64,000 bases of DNA from Dallia pectoralis (lineage: Eukaryota; Chordata; Actinopteri; Esociformes; Umbridae): assembly GCA_029465975.1 (NCBI GenBank), contig CM055760.1:7822071-7886070 (forward strand). Direction: 5' to 3'. Shown here in pieces: positions 1 through 13,225 of the stretch (position 1 is its first letter; every line of letters starts with the position of its first letter). Made by a program: the position numbers and the translations under genes. Under the pieces are notes generated by a model. That model saw only the letters and a list, made by a program, of their open reading frames with translations, did not search any database and was not told where the DNA came from.

Positions 1-185
1 TTTATTTACAATATTATGTTGCAAAACAAAATCAAAAACAATGTTTAATTTCTTTTAAATATGGAATAAACAATGGTGGATTAATGGTGGAATTACTTTT
101 GTTAGTTATTTCAGAGGAAATTGTGCATACTTTGTTTTTTGTAGAGGGGTACCAACAAATGCCTGCATGTACACTGTACAGTATT

Positions 186-390
186 TCACAAAAGTGAGTA
201 CACCCCTCACATCTTTGTGTATTTGATTATATATTTTCATGTGACAACTCTGAAGAAATGACACTTTGCTACAATGTAAAGTAGCAACTTTACAGCTTGT
301 ATAAATGTGTACATTTGCTGACACCTCAAAATAACTCAGCCACTCAACCGCTGGCAACAAAAGTGAGTACACTTCTAACTGAAAATGTGA
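186..390. mobile_element. Tc1/mariner-type element fragment (terminal region)
   Basis: The block starts with AAAAGTGAGTACACCCCTCAC and ends with AAAAGTGAGTACACTTC. Between them is a stretch (TGTGACAACTCTGAAGAAAT...TACAATGTAAAGTAGCAAC...CCGCTGGCAACAAAAGTGAG) that I recognise as a high-copy Tc1-like segment of fish genomes. No transposase coding is left. Family assignment is from memory of the repeat consensus. Confidence 0.6.
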
Positions 391-691
391 GATTGGCTCA
401 GCAAATTAAAGATCTGTCTCCAAATATACAAGTATACGTGACCAAGAACTAAACATTACTACTTCACTGTACATAACGTTGATCTGTCTAAATTCTTTAG
501 TCATCTTTAAATGAAACCTGAAAGTCCGCACATCGCTGCACAAATTGACATTGTACCATTTCGAATGCAAAGTGTATAAATAGAGAAAAAGAAGAAATAT
601 TTTTCAGTTCAGTGTATAAAATAACCAGAAAAAATTATCAAAATTGTATTAAGGTCAATTTTAGGATATTAATCCTTGATTTACTTAATAC

Positions 692-1028
692 CTACATGGT
701 GCAATTCCTTCATACTGTCAGTTAAGAGAACCTCCAGATCATAGATGAGTTGATCAGAACCTTTTAGGTCAGATGGATGGTCTTCCCATGTCACACATAT
801 TCGTTGTTCTGAACAGTTAAAATTCACTAGAACATGCTGAGGTCCATGCATCTGGTCATCTGAAACAACACAGAATAGAACGGAGAAACCACACACAATC
901 TGTTATGTAATTTAACATACTGTATAACTATAAACATAAAAAATGTATAATGCTTACTTACTTGCTTGACATGCTTGTTTTTGGATAAATAAGAAAACTA
1001 GTGAAGCTCCAAGAAGAAAGTCCAACAT
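692..1028 (-). CDS. LIFR/OSMR-type cytokine receptor, first two coding exons (partial)
   Basis: Two exons can be read. The first runs from an ATG at 1028 to 962 and encodes a typical signal peptide (MLDFLLGASLVFLFIQ, then a Cys-Gln-Ala end) with a GTAAGT donor. The second, 859-692, has a TTTCAG acceptor and continues in phase (A|AT = Asn) into a segment with NFNCSEQRICVTWED, the Cys-x-x-Trp pattern at the start of the cytokine-receptor/fibronectin-III ectodomains of LIFR and OSMR; its donor is GTATTA. A 5'UTR acceptor lies just right of the ATG, near 1104-1117. The rest of the gene (further FnIII domains, membrane segment, Box1/2 tail) would lie left of position 1. Minus-strand orientation next to rictor fits LIFR better than OSMR as I recall the human map, but the fragment is too short to choose. 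Confidence 0.7.
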
Positions 1029-1329
1029 AACTCCTTTTATAAAATATGTTCTGGTGAAGTGACTTTCAGCCTTAGTAGTCTCTGGTTGGGGTTGTTGCGA
1101 GGTACTAAAAATCCTTAAAATAAAAGTGAAAGTAGGAAGAACTTATTCTGTCCTGTTTAACAAGTCTTGGAATTTGATTGGATTTCCTGTAAAACATGGT
1201 GAGAAAAATGTAAAAGGGATGGGTTTGGCAAGGCTTACGTCCTGTGAACAGCAACTTTTCTCTGGTTAGACGTTTAGGAAGAAAAACATTTCGCAACATT
1301 TGGTAACACTAACCCTAACCCTGAGTCAT

Positions 1330-2240
1330 AAGCTCAGACTGCTTCTGTTAGACCAACCAACTAAACAATTCAAACTGCTTCTCCTAGACCAACTAACTGC
1401 ATAATTCAAATTGCTTCTATTAGAACAACAAACTGCATAATTCAAACTGCTTCTATTAGAGCAACAAACTACACAATTCAAACTGCTTCTATTAGAACAA
1501 CAAACTGCACAATTAAAATTGCTTCTATTAGAACAACAAACTGCATAATTCAAACTGCTTCTATTAAAACAACAAACTACATAATTCAAACTGCTTCTAT
1601 TAGAACAACAAACTGCACAATTAAAATTGCTTCTATTAGAACAACAAACTGCACAATTAAAATTGCTTCTATTAGAACAACAAACTACATAATTCAAACT
1701 GCTTCTATTAGAACAACAAACTGCACAATTAAAATTGCTTCTATTAGAACAACAAACTGCATAATTCAAACTGCTTCTATTAGAACAACAAACTACATAA
1801 TTCAAACTGCTTCTATTAGAACAACAAACTGCACAATTAAAATTGCTTCTATTAGAACAACAAACTGTATAATTCAAACTGCTTCTATTAGAACAACAAA
1901 CTGCACAATTAAAATTGCTTCTATTAGAACAACAAACTGCATAATTCAAACTGCTTCTATTAGAACAACAAACTACATAATTCAAACTGCTTCTATTAGA
2001 ACAACAAACTGCACAATTAAAATTGCTTCTATTAGAACAACAAACTGCATAATTCAAACTGCTTCTATTAGAACAACAAACTGCACAATTCAAATTGCTT
2101 CTATTAGAACAACAAACTGCATAATTCAAACTGCTTCTATTAGAACAACAAACTACATAATTCAAACTGCTTCTGTTAGACCAACAAACTGCACAATTCA
2201 AACTGCTTCTATCAGAAAGACGAATTACACAATTCAAACT
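1330..2240. repeat. 36-bp minisatellite, about 25 copies, with higher-order structure
   Basis: Tandem units of 36 bp of the form TTAGAACAACAAACTGC + ATAATTCAAACTGCTTCTA. Three unit types differ at a few sites (GCATAATTCAAACTG, ACATAATTCAAACTG, GCACAATTAAAATTG) and recur in a preferred order, giving a roughly 108-bp higher-order repeat. Because 36 is a multiple of 3 the array is open on the minus strand for about 300 codons as a 12-residue repeat, but the composition and near-identical copies show this is a repeat, not a protein gene. It lies upstream (5') of the cytokine-receptor exons. Confidence 0.92.
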
Positions 2241-5200
2241 GCTTTTGTTCTGAACTTATCAAATTTGCTACAATTGACTACAAATGGAAACCACTTAGCT
2301 TGATTGATTTTTTGGTTTTACTATACTATATATTCTCTAAGGAGGGGTGTTTACTTATCAAAGTAGGGTATTTTGTAATTAATTGATTTTTTTTCACTAT
2401 AATATTGTGTGTGTTAAATACCAGATCCACAATATCCACTGTGGGTCCCATCATGTAGAAAAACAATTATACAGTTCAGAATTTGATGTTTAGGGTCACA
2501 TGATAAACCATCCAGCCACTTTTAATGAGCCTGTGTCTGGTTTAAGATGAATAATGGTTTTGGACAACCCATCAAGTATACACCAAAATAGAAACCCAAT
2601 GTTTATACAGTTATATGCACTGACAAACAAATGAGCAGTTGATTTTAGTTTGATTCATTTTTATTATCAACGCATATTGCCAAAAACGTACAGGATTTCA
2701 TACAAGGAAAACCACACACTGGGCGAAACAATCACTTATGTACAGGTTCTTGAAAATATTTTCTCTTGAGGAAAATATATATTACAGTTATATTTGACTG
2801 TCTGCTTCAAAAAGGTACATAATAAAGGTTCGGTTTTTACAACCTCATACAGTGTTCAAGAGAAGCTCAGCACAAGTCCTCTTACATGTTAGGAACAAGG
2901 TTTTCTTCCAAACAAAATGGACACCAATGTTAAATATTTTAGTCATACCTTCCGATTTTTTCAATTGCTGGAGAACAATTTCCATTAATGTCACTCTGGC
3001 TTATTGGTCCCTAACAGAAAGTTGTACAATTATGTCCCCAAATAATTTTGAATTAAATAACTAATGAAAATATCTGTATTAGGTTAAAACCTGCTTTGAA
3101 AAGCAGAGTTCACAAAAACATTTAATTTTCATCATTGCAGTTAGTTGAAAAGGTGAGCTGAAAAAAAATGGTATAAAGGAATAGTTGAAAGACAAACATT
3201 GCCATTTCTTAAACATTGCCATTTCCTAAATATTGACATTTCTTTTTCACCTCATAGTAATGGTTGACCATGCACATTGTTTGCAGAAGCTAAAAATGTC
3301 TCCGCTCGCAGAGGTCTTTACAACAATTTGCATTTATACAGTGAACGAATTTTCCTCAGGAACTAAAGTATAATATTAATCACCAAGTGCAATGTACTTC
3401 CACCATCCCCTTGTTCTAACCACTAATTTATGGCCCATTTTAAATAGTAGGCCCAAACATTTTCATAGTGTCATTAAGTGCATGTTGTTGAACGATTTGG
3501 CACGGCAGTATAATAATACATTTAATATCTTCTGTTCTCACGGTAGGTTAGAACCCAACGGTAATCACTGTTTAGTACGAAAACAAGTCATTCACAGCTT
3601 ATTCCCCAAAGCTGCCAAGCTCCATAACTGCATTCTGAAACAACGCAGCTTCTTCTAGAAGTCTCTTCTGTCTAAAACAAAAAGCAAATACAAAGATCGA
3701 CAATGGCCTCATCAGTGGTTGCTTATTATTTTTGCATCGTATTCCTTTAAGTCCATACTTTGGGCCAGAGTAATGTCTTCATAACATCAGAAGATACATT
3801 GAGAAATAGTTAAATGCTTTATGTCAGAGCTGGCAAAAAATATATATACAGTGATGTCATTTCAGCTGCCAACACAAATAAAATAAAGAAGCTGAGAAAC
3901 ATTCATGTAAAAAAGTTCACCGTCCAAAAAGTTATTTTTTCTTCTTCTCTTGACACATTTGAAATCTAAACATATTAACTAAAACTAACCAGATGTAACA
4001 TTGTTTTAACATTGCAATCTTTTTTGAGTGTATCAAAATTCAACAGATACAATTTTAGCGTGTGAAAAAAATAAGTAACTTTGCCGTTGACTCCGTCGGC
4101 GCCGTCTTTCTGACAGTTTATTTGTTCCCATGACTTGAATGTGGCTGAATTTGTTGGGAAGACCAGTCCTGAATTCCCAGTAGTCAGGAATATTCTCAAC
4201 CTGTAGAGGGTCGGTTATTTACTTGCAAATGTCTTTGTAATCGCTCTGATACCCGGAGGGCATCAACCATGTTTCTTCTGAGGACCTTGGTCTTTTTTAT
4301 TTTATTTTGGCATGATTACCACACGTGCATACGGTTAAGACCAAACCAGATAACCCGATGGAAGATTGAAACAATTTACGCTTGTTTCGGTGGACCAGGT
4401 TCTAATTTTAGTCATTTTATGTGACAGTAAATGGGGGTGTGCTAACTTGTTGCAGATAATAAAAGATTGCATTTGTGTTCATGTTATTCGGATAAATAGT
4501 TTCAATATTGATTAGTTCGTGTGACTGGTTAAATTGTTTTATCTTGATCAAATAATGTGGTTGGAATTTAGTTCAAATATCAATGTGTCCAAAACAAAAG
4601 TGGTGTACATACTTTTTCACACAATTGTAGCACAGACCCAATGTAAATGTGGGCTCCCAATTATCAGGTACCTTCCGTAGCAAATACAACATGTACAAAA
4701 ACATATCGACAGTTTTTCAAGATAGTTTGAAACATTTTAAAAACATGTAGGTAGACGTCCGGTTTAGAAGGGTTGTGAGCAGTTTAAAAACTTGTTTTAA
4801 AAGGAATAAAGTGTTCATATTGGACATGTTGGGACAGACCCAAATCTGAAACTTCTCTCTGTCTCTATGTCTGATTCAGCTGCACTGGAATGTGGACATG
4901 AGGCAACCAGACAGCCTAAGGTCAAACAAATAACAAGAATAATAGAGTGACAGATTAATGGCACCAACAGAAATGTCATTTACCAAATGGAAATCCCACA
5001 GCAGAATGCCAGAAGACGCATGTCCTTCACCAAAGCAGTAACTCACTCTGGTCGTCATTAGCCATATGCTCATAAACATATCGTACCGTAGTCACGTCAT
5101 GTGGATTCTGCGACGAGCACCAGACATCTCGTTCCAACCCTGTGCTTTAATTCATGGTCACATGACCAGATAATAATCCAGAAAACATAACAGTGACCCA

Positions 5201-6100
5201 TACAGATGCAGAGGTCAGACCTCCGTCCATAAACTTACCGTTAACTCAGCCGCTGTGGGGAAAACAACGGCCGATGATCAATGCTATCCGTTTGATAGAT
5301 GCTACGCACGCATGTAGTTCCTCCGCTTCCTGACAGGAATGCTGTAAAAAAAACTCAACAACAAAAGCCAAACAAAAATCGAGCAAACGTGCAGGGGAAG
5401 TGAGTCCTAGCACACGCCAACGGACTGCTGACGCACAAAACGAACTGCGACGGTGAGCGATGATTGTCGGTCCTCCGTGAATCAGTCTCCATTAAGCAGA
5501 GGAACACCAAAAGCCCATTCATCTGAGTACAGGTGAACTGAATAGACCTCTGGTTAATCACAATGTCATGTTCCTCCCTCCAAACGCAGAGGAGTTCACG
5601 TTATTTAAGCCGAGGAAACCTCATTTTTAGTGTTTCAGTCAAAAGAAATGCATCCACCTTTGGAAACGCTGAGTAAGCATGACAGCATGCGGTGTAATCT
5701 CATACCGGTGGTCGAGAACGGTGGAATTCAGTCATTAAAACGACCCAGAAATCCTTCCCATGTTCTGGACCACTAAGTTGTTGTTTTATGACATTATGAT
5801 TTGATTGTGGTTATATTCAGTTGGCGGGGGAATCTCCCAAGAAGGACTGTTAAAAATGCTTAAAGCTGGCAGACAAAATTAAACGAATCAAACGTGTAAC
5901 CAGTGTCATTCACCCATCATGACTCAAGAGCAATAGGGAATCACAACACGTTCCCTTCTCCAGACATTTTATCTCCATCTGTACTTCTCAGAGAAGGACG
6001 TAGTGTGTTCTCTGGTTTGGCTGCTAGTAGGACGAGGAGGATGATGAGATAATGGCCGACTCACAAGTAGGAAGTCTGAGTGAAATAACATGGGTGTCAG
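2241..6100. other. Intergenic stretch, no gene recognised
   Basis: Mostly AT-rich single-copy sequence between the cytokine-receptor 5' end and the rictor 3' end. It may hold noncoding 5' exons of the receptor gene, which lies to the left on the minus strand, but no exon can be supported. Short open frames here have no recognisable domain. The part from about 5220 to 5650 is less AT-rich, without a clear CpG island. Confidence 0.5.
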
Positions 6101-6104
6101 GTTA

Positions 6105-6965
6105 ACAGGGTGAACTGGAAGGATTTAGGGGTTGGGGTGGATCAGTAGGGGTACTCAAAGGCTGGATATAGAGTGTGGATGAGTAGGGGTACTCAGGGCT
6201 GGATATAACGGTAGAGTGTGGATCAGTAGGGGTACTCAAAGGCTGGATATAGAGTGTGGATGAGTAGGGGCACTCAGGGCTGGATATAACGGTAGAGTGT
6301 GGATCAGTAGGGGTACTCAGGGCTGGATATAGAGTGTGGATCAGTAGGGGCACTCAGGGCTGGATATAGAGTGAGGATCAGTAGGGGTACTCAGGGCTGG
6401 ATATAGAGTGTGGATCAGTAGGGGTACTCAGGGCTGGATATGGAGTGAGGATCAGTAGGGGTACTCAGGGCTGGATATAGAGTGAGGATCAGTAGAGGTA
6501 CTCAGGGCTGGATATAGAGTGTGGATGAGTAGGGGCACTCAGGGCTGGATATAACGGTAGAGTGTGGATCAGTAGGGGTACTCAGGGCTGGATATAGAGT
6601 GTGGATCAGTAGGGGTACTCAGGGCTGGATATAGAGTGAGGATCAGTAGGGGTACCCAAAGGCTGGATATAGAGTGAGGATGAGTAGGGGTACTCAGGGC
6701 TGGATATAGAGTGTGGATGAGTAGGGGTACTCAGGGCTGGATATAGAGTGTGGATCAGTAGGGGTACTCAGGGCTGGATATAGAGTGAGGATCAGTAGGG
6801 GTACTCAGGGCTGGATATAACGGTAGAGTGTGGATCAGTAGGGGTACTCAGGGCTGGATATAGAGTGAGGATCAGTAGGGGTACTCAGGGCTGGATATGG
6901 AGTGAGGATCAGTAGGGGTACTCAGGGCTGGATATGGAGTGAGGATCAGTAGGGGTACTCAGGGT
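6105..6965. repeat. About 37-bp minisatellite abutting the rictor stop codon
   Basis: Tandem units of the form GTGGATCAGTAGGGGTACTC + AGGGCTGGATATAGA, roughly 37 bp, with longer variants that insert AACGGTAGAGT and others with TCAAAGG instead of TCAGGG. The last unit ends directly beside the rictor stop codon (6966-6968). The array therefore makes up the first 860 or so bases after the stop, presumably the proximal 3'UTR. Confidence 0.92.
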
Positions 6966-9900
6966 TCATTGGGGGGGGCTGGCAGGTCCATTCTTTGGAA
7001 GCATAGCAAGGATGCCCTCAGCCTCTCCATACATCTGAGGAGAAAGACGACATCAATGTAAGAACGGTAAAAAGTCAGGAACTTGTATTAATAATAAATG
7101 TGGGTCGTTTGTTTACCGGGACGAACGGCACATCCTGGAAGAGTTCCTGGATGAAGCGGCGGGCGGACAAACGGAACTTGCTGTGGGCCAGCAGGTACGA
7201 CACCTCAGAGTACAGACAGATATCATCGAAGGCATAGGGGAACTTCTCCTTGATCCTGTTCAGACAGCACAGGGGAACACCAACCTTGCTTTGTGTGTGT
7301 CCATTTTTTAATAGTTGCTACGTTTCTACTAGGACAGACGAGTCAATCTAGTCAATCAAACAGAGACAACCAAGCAGCCAACATCCCCTTTCATTTTACA
7401 TGTCTCTCTGGTCAATAGCTTGTGCAAATCTCCGCATAACTAGGCCTTTGCTGACAACTTGTTATGACGTTAGCTGTCACGATTAGCCTGGAATGCCTCG
7501 GTTATCAGTGCAAACCCGCCGAACTAAAACTCAGAAGTCATGTCCTTCTCATATCATCGACAACAGAGACTTTTTTTATCGTCTTCTTTTTTTTGTTGCA
7601 TTTTCATGCATCATTGGAGAGACAGAGAATGTGGTGAAGATAGAGGAGAGTGTGCTGACACATGGGGCATTATGCAACGTTATGTGAATGCAAAAACTTA
7701 AGCTACAGCCAACATGATTGTAGGCCTTGACCACGTCCGCCACTCATTTAGATGGGTGTTACGTTTTTATCAAAGTTGTAGCATACTGATTAGCAGATTA
7801 ATAAAGCAGGGGTGGGCAAACTAACGCCGTGGGTCGATTCCGGCCCTCGAGGCAATTCCATCTGACCCGTGGAAGGTATTGAAACGGTTTTGAAGGAAAG
7901 TACCAAATAACATGCCAGTCCAATTGTTATGTATCAAAACTGAATTAAAAAGATTTCGATATAATAATAATAGACCTACATACATTTTAATGATTGCCCT
8001 TTTCTGGCTCACAAATAATGTATAATCAACAAATAATGTATAATCAACAAATAATGTATAATCAACAAATAATGTATAATCAACAAATTGCTAAAATGTG
8101 ACCCTTAATTTCAATGTCCTGATGTGGCCCCCCCCGCTTGCCCAGAGAGTTTCACAACCCTAGCATCCGCTACCCAGCATGCAACGCTGAGAAGGACATA
8201 GGTCTAAAAATAAAATCCAATGTGCCGGATGGGACGGTTTCCTGCACAACTGGCTTGTTTTAAATGACCATGAAGGACAAAATGGGCTCAGGCGCATATA
8301 GATAAGGTTGTATAATACAAAAGTGTTTTAAACTTAATTTTTTGGGTGATTCAGCATTCTGTCAATATTTCCTGGCAACCCTGGGCGAGGTGCGGCCAAA
8401 ATACCTGTTATCCTTCACACTTGAGAACAGCCGGTAACAGTAGGATATTGGCAATATACCACAAACCACGAGGTCCTTATTCCATGGGCAATTACAGTAA
8501 AATATGATGTAATGTTATGTCTGTGGTAAATTGCCTCATAAACAACAGCTGTCTGCCAATCAGCATTGATGATTCAAACCACCTGGTTTATGGGTAAGCA
8601 CTTACAGTGGATGTAAAAAGGAATTGGTCTGCACACCAATGTGTAAAAAGGAAGTAATCTGCACACTTGTCCTCTCATGTCTGGAGTAGGACAGGAGTGT
8701 CACTGCCCATAGTACAGAACTTCACGACTACATCAAGTAAAGCTGAAGCAGCAAGCGAGGTGAAATACCAGATTTCACTGCCCGCCGTCAAGTGGAGAAC
8801 AAATCGTAAGCTGTACAAATTGTCCTTGCATCTGATTTGTGGACCGAATTGTTAAAACGTGTGGGAACTCCTTACGTTAGCAGGTTTGTCTCATGACCTT
8901 TGGCCCCCACAGAAGAGCTGAGGTTTACCACCAGGCGCAGGACCTCCTTCCTGAGGATAACTCTGCCAGCGGGAGCGTCCTCTGGGATGGACTTCACTCC
9001 TGACATGTGGGGGGGGGATTGCAAATACAGGTTAGTCTGTTCTTTCAAAAACACAAAAGAAAACCCTTGCTTGGAGAAAAATGTTCAATGGGACAAATTT
9101 AACAAAGAATAATATACCCAGAACCAGTTCTGTGCTGCGGCTGCTTGCTGGTGAGCACTGGGACACAGCATCACTGCACCCGGACACACCTGACAATTTG
9201 GTTTGGCCCATGACCTCCAGGTGATTTGGCACAGGCGGGCTGCACCACTGCGAGAAAGAGGGGTCCTCCGTCAAGTCTGAGGAAGAAAATTGAATTCAAA
9301 TGAGTTGTTTACTGGTCGCTGGCAAATGATAGCATAACAAATAAGGCAGTACGAGGACCTCTGTCGCTGACCTGGGTTGCTATTAGAAGCTGTGAAGCCA
9401 AGTGCAGAGAGCCCAGTGCAGTAGAGGCAGTTGTCATCGCTGTGCTCTTGGAGACCCGTCTCTTCTGAGCCCAGCTGCTGCTCCGTCCGGCTCACCCCCA
9501 TCAGCTCTGTGATGCTCAGCTGTGTGCGAAGCACTGCATGCTGGGAGTGAGGGCTTGGGCCTGCGCGAACAAACACGACCAATAATGCATGATACAAATG
9601 CTCTACGATAACCTAGTTTAACTGATTGTTCAACACAAATGGATTGATGTTTAAAACTGAAACAAAAACACGGACCAAACAGATTCATGTTAATAAATGG
9701 ATAGCGCGTTGTGTATAAATTAAAGGTACTTTTAATATGAGCTTTTATTGTGTGAGATGGTGCTTCTTACCGTCCGAGTCCCCATCAAAGAACTTCTCAG
9801 ACTTGTCATCGGACGGTGGGCTGGTCCTCTTCTGGAAATACGCAGTTTCTTTCAGCTACGGAAAGACATACCAGCGTCACAGTACGAGGAACACCCATGT

Positions 9901-10689
9901 ATCCAAATATTTTCATAGCGATGGGGAGAAAAATCTTAATTTCCAAGGGAAATATCTCCGTGCCAAGATAAACCAGTCGTATGGGAATTCTCAAACAAGT
10001 AGGGGCAGGCGTAATGTCAGACAAGAGACAAAGAGAACAGCCCGATCCACTGAACTCAGAGAAACAGGGGTCAACAAACAGGGTTCAACAAACAAGGGTT
10101 CAACAAACAGGGGTCAACAAACAGGGGTCAACAAACAAGGGTTCAACAAACAAGGGTTCAACAAACAGGAGTCAACAAACAGGGTTCAACAAACAAGGGT
10201 TCAACAAACAAGGGTCAACAAACAGGGTTCAACAAACAAGGGGCAACAAACAGGGGTCAACAAACAAGGGTCAACAAACGGGGTTCAACAAACAGGGGGT
10301 CAACAAACAGGGGTCAACAAACAGGGGGTCAACAAACAGGGGTCAACAAACAGGGGTCAACAAATAGGGGTCAACAAACGGGGTTCAACAAACGGGGTTC
10401 AACAAACGGGGTTCAACAAACAGGGGTCAACAAACAGGGGTCAACAAATAAGGGTCAACAAATAAGGGTCAACAAACAGGGGTCAACAAACAGGGGTCAA
10501 CAAACAGGTACCTGGAACATGTTGCTGACATCCACGGGTAACGCCAGGCCGATGAAGTCATCCGAACTGCCGTAGGCGGCGCTGGACACCATGGATCGGA
10601 CCGAGGATGAGCGCTGCAGGGTGCTGTGACTGATCGGGCTCAACAGATCCTCCTTATCCAGTGAGGCAAAACTCAGAGCCTTTAAGAAC
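6966..10689 (-). CDS. rictor: Rictor exons 31-37: C-terminal conserved block
   Basis: Seven exons (10689-10512, 9831-9771, 9560-9372, 9276-9118, 8999-8876, 7255-7117, 7034-6966) encode the C-terminal domain. Conserved segments are ASLDKEDLLSPI, STLQRSSSVRSMVSSA, DDFIGLALPVDV, QLSITELM, HSDDNCLYCTGL, LSGVSGCSDAVSQ, ILRKEVLRLVVNLSSSV, FDDICLYSEVSYLLAH and RRFIQELFQDV. The CLYC region matches the mammalian C-terminal cysteine pair thought to belong to the metal-binding C-terminal part of RICTOR. The last 13 residues (AMLPKNGPASPPQ) diverge from the mammalian tail and end directly at the 37-bp tandem array. Confidence 0.93.
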
Positions 10690-13189
10690 CTGCAGGAATG
10701 TGGACAACACGGGCCGCACGGTGAGGACGGAGAGAGGCATTTGGAGGTGGAAGAAAGAACCGGGTCTGTTATTCTGTAACCTATATGCACCGATTATCAT
10801 TAGGACTGGCGAAGCAAATAACGTCTAGTAATGATTGCCTAACAAGGGCACATGTTAATGTTCTGGGTAGATTAGATGGTAGGTGAGTCAATCAGTTCAC
10901 ATTGCCAATGTGTTGGGCAGAAATGGGCCGGAGTTAAGGCCTGGGAGACTTTGTTACGGCCAGACGTTTGGGTCATTTCCCTCGCAGGACAATCTTCATG
11001 CCCGATGGTAGCAGCTCAGACAGATGTACCATTTTGATATCGTTCAGTATGTGGTTGATTTGTACCCTGAAAATGCCTGCATGCCTGGTTCTCTTGAGGA
11101 CACCAGTTTCCCTGTCACCTCTCCACACTGAAATACACTCTGTATCCGGAGCGATGGCCAACTCGACGTCATAAAGGCGTACGTCAGTGCTGCACTAGCA
11201 GTCAAAACCAGCCGTCACATTGAACATCTGTTCAAGATATGTTATGTGGAATCTCAGTGTGACGGCAATGTCTCTTGGAACACTGTGAACGCTGCTCTGT
11301 AAGCACATTGGAACACTGTGAACGCTGCTCTGTAAGCACATTGGAACACTGTGAACGCTGCTCTGTAAGCACATTGGAACACTGTGAACGCTGCTCTGTA
11401 AGCACATTGGAACACTGTGAACGCTGCTCTGTAAGCACATTGAAACACTGTGAACGCTGCTCTGTAAGCACATTGGAACCCTGTGAACGCTGCTCTGTAA
11501 ACACATTGGAACACTGTGAACGCTGCACTGTAAGCACATTGGAACACTGTGAACGCTGCTCTATAAGCACATTGGAACACTGTGAATGCTGCTCTGCAAG
11601 CACATTGGAACACTGTGAACGCTGCTCTGTAAGCACATTGGAACACTGTGAACGCTGCTCTGTAAGCACATTGGAACACTGTGAACGCTGCTCTGTAAAC
11701 ACATTGGAACACTGTGAACGCTGCTCTGTAAGCACATTGGAACACTGTGAACGCTGCACTGTAAGCACATTGGAACACTGTGAACGCTGCTCTGTAAGCA
11801 CATTGGAACACTGTGAACGCTGTACTGTAAGCACATTGGAACACTGTGAACGCTGCTCTGTAAACACATTGGAACACTGTGAACGCTGCACTGTAAGCAC
11901 ATTGGAACACTGTGAACTCTGCACTGTAAGCACATTGGAACACTGTGAACGCTGCACTGTAAGCACATTGGAACACTGTGAACGCTGTACTGTAAGCACA
12001 TTGGAACACTTTGAACGCTGCTCTGTAAACACATTGGAACACTGTGAACGCTGCTCTGTAAGCACATTGGAACACTGTGAACGCTGCTCTGTAAGCACAT
12101 TGGAACACTGTGAACGCTGCTCTGTAAGCACATTGGAACCCTGTGAACGCTGCTCTGTAAACACATTGGAACACTGCTGCTGTAAGCACATTGGAACACT
12201 GTGAACGCTGCTCTGTAAGCACATTGGAACACTGTGAACTTGAAACACTGTGAACGCTGTACTGTAAGCACATTGGAACACTGTGAACGCTGCTCTGTAA
12301 ACACATTGGAACACTGTGAACGCTGCACTGTAAGCACATTGGAACACTGTGAACGCTGCACTGTAAGCACATTGGAACACTGTGAACGCTGCTCTGTAAG
12401 CACATTGGAACCCTGTGAACGCTGCTCTGTAAGCACATTGGAACCCTGTGAACGCTGCTCTGTAAGCACATTGGAACACTGCGAACGCTGCTTTTTTTGC
12501 ACAGACCTTCTGGAGAAAAAAGATTACACAGTAATCCCACAGGGTCACGTTTGAAACCTCTACGGAAAACCCCAGCTGTCTCATCACTTGCCCTCGCCTC
12601 AAGAATAAAATGTGCAGGTTTGCCTTTCCTTTTCCACATCTCTTTTCAAATTAAACACAGTATAACCTAATTTTTTGGTTCAAAGATTTCCCCCTGCAGT
12701 CTTGTTTTTTCCCCCGACAAATGTTTGATAAATGACCTAAGGACTATGATAGTATTATCTCCACAAGATATACAAGGTTGTCATGACACCCAGCCTGGTC
12801 CAACTGGACCATTCAGAGCTGGCGCTGTACTTGAGAGAAAGTAGTGCATATACATGGTGTCTGTAGAAGCAGGAAGGAAAGGTTTTGCAATGGTAAGTCG
12901 TCAAATGTCAAAATATCTGCAAAATTCCGAGGAATCGTTGCGACATTGGACACAATCTATTTCTGTTAATCCTGTTGTAAATGAAGAAGAAAAAAAACAC
13001 GGCTGCAAAGGTCCCTGGAGAACAGCCCCAAGGGAGGGAGGAGTGTTCAGGGAAATAGTTCTACGCTTAGACGATTCTAGGAAATAAGGTCTTAAGATGT
13101 GTGTCTGTGTGTTAGTGTGTGTTTGTGTGTGTGTGTGTGTGTATGTGTGTGTGTGTGTAAATCTGTGTGTGTGTGTGTCTGTGATTATA

Positions 13190-13225
<36 letters not shown>

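Noticed and set aside
1309..1322. CTAACCCTAACCCT looks telomeric
   Set aside because: Only two units, next to an unrelated minisatellite; the similar AACCCTAA words near 48120-48160 are also too few to be an interstitial telomere.
1326..2237. 303-codon minus-strand open frame with 12-residue repeats
   Set aside because: It is the translation of the 36-bp tandem array; copies are nearly identical at synonymous and non-synonymous sites alike and there is no domain.
9737..10465. 242-codon plus-strand frame rich in Asn, Lys and Gln
   Set aside because: Overlaps rictor exon 32 in antisense and then runs through the 14-bp array; no homology.
11232..12639. Four overlapping open frames over 300 codons on both strands
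   Set aside because: All arise from the 33-bp intron array; a real gene would not be open on both strands in several frames.
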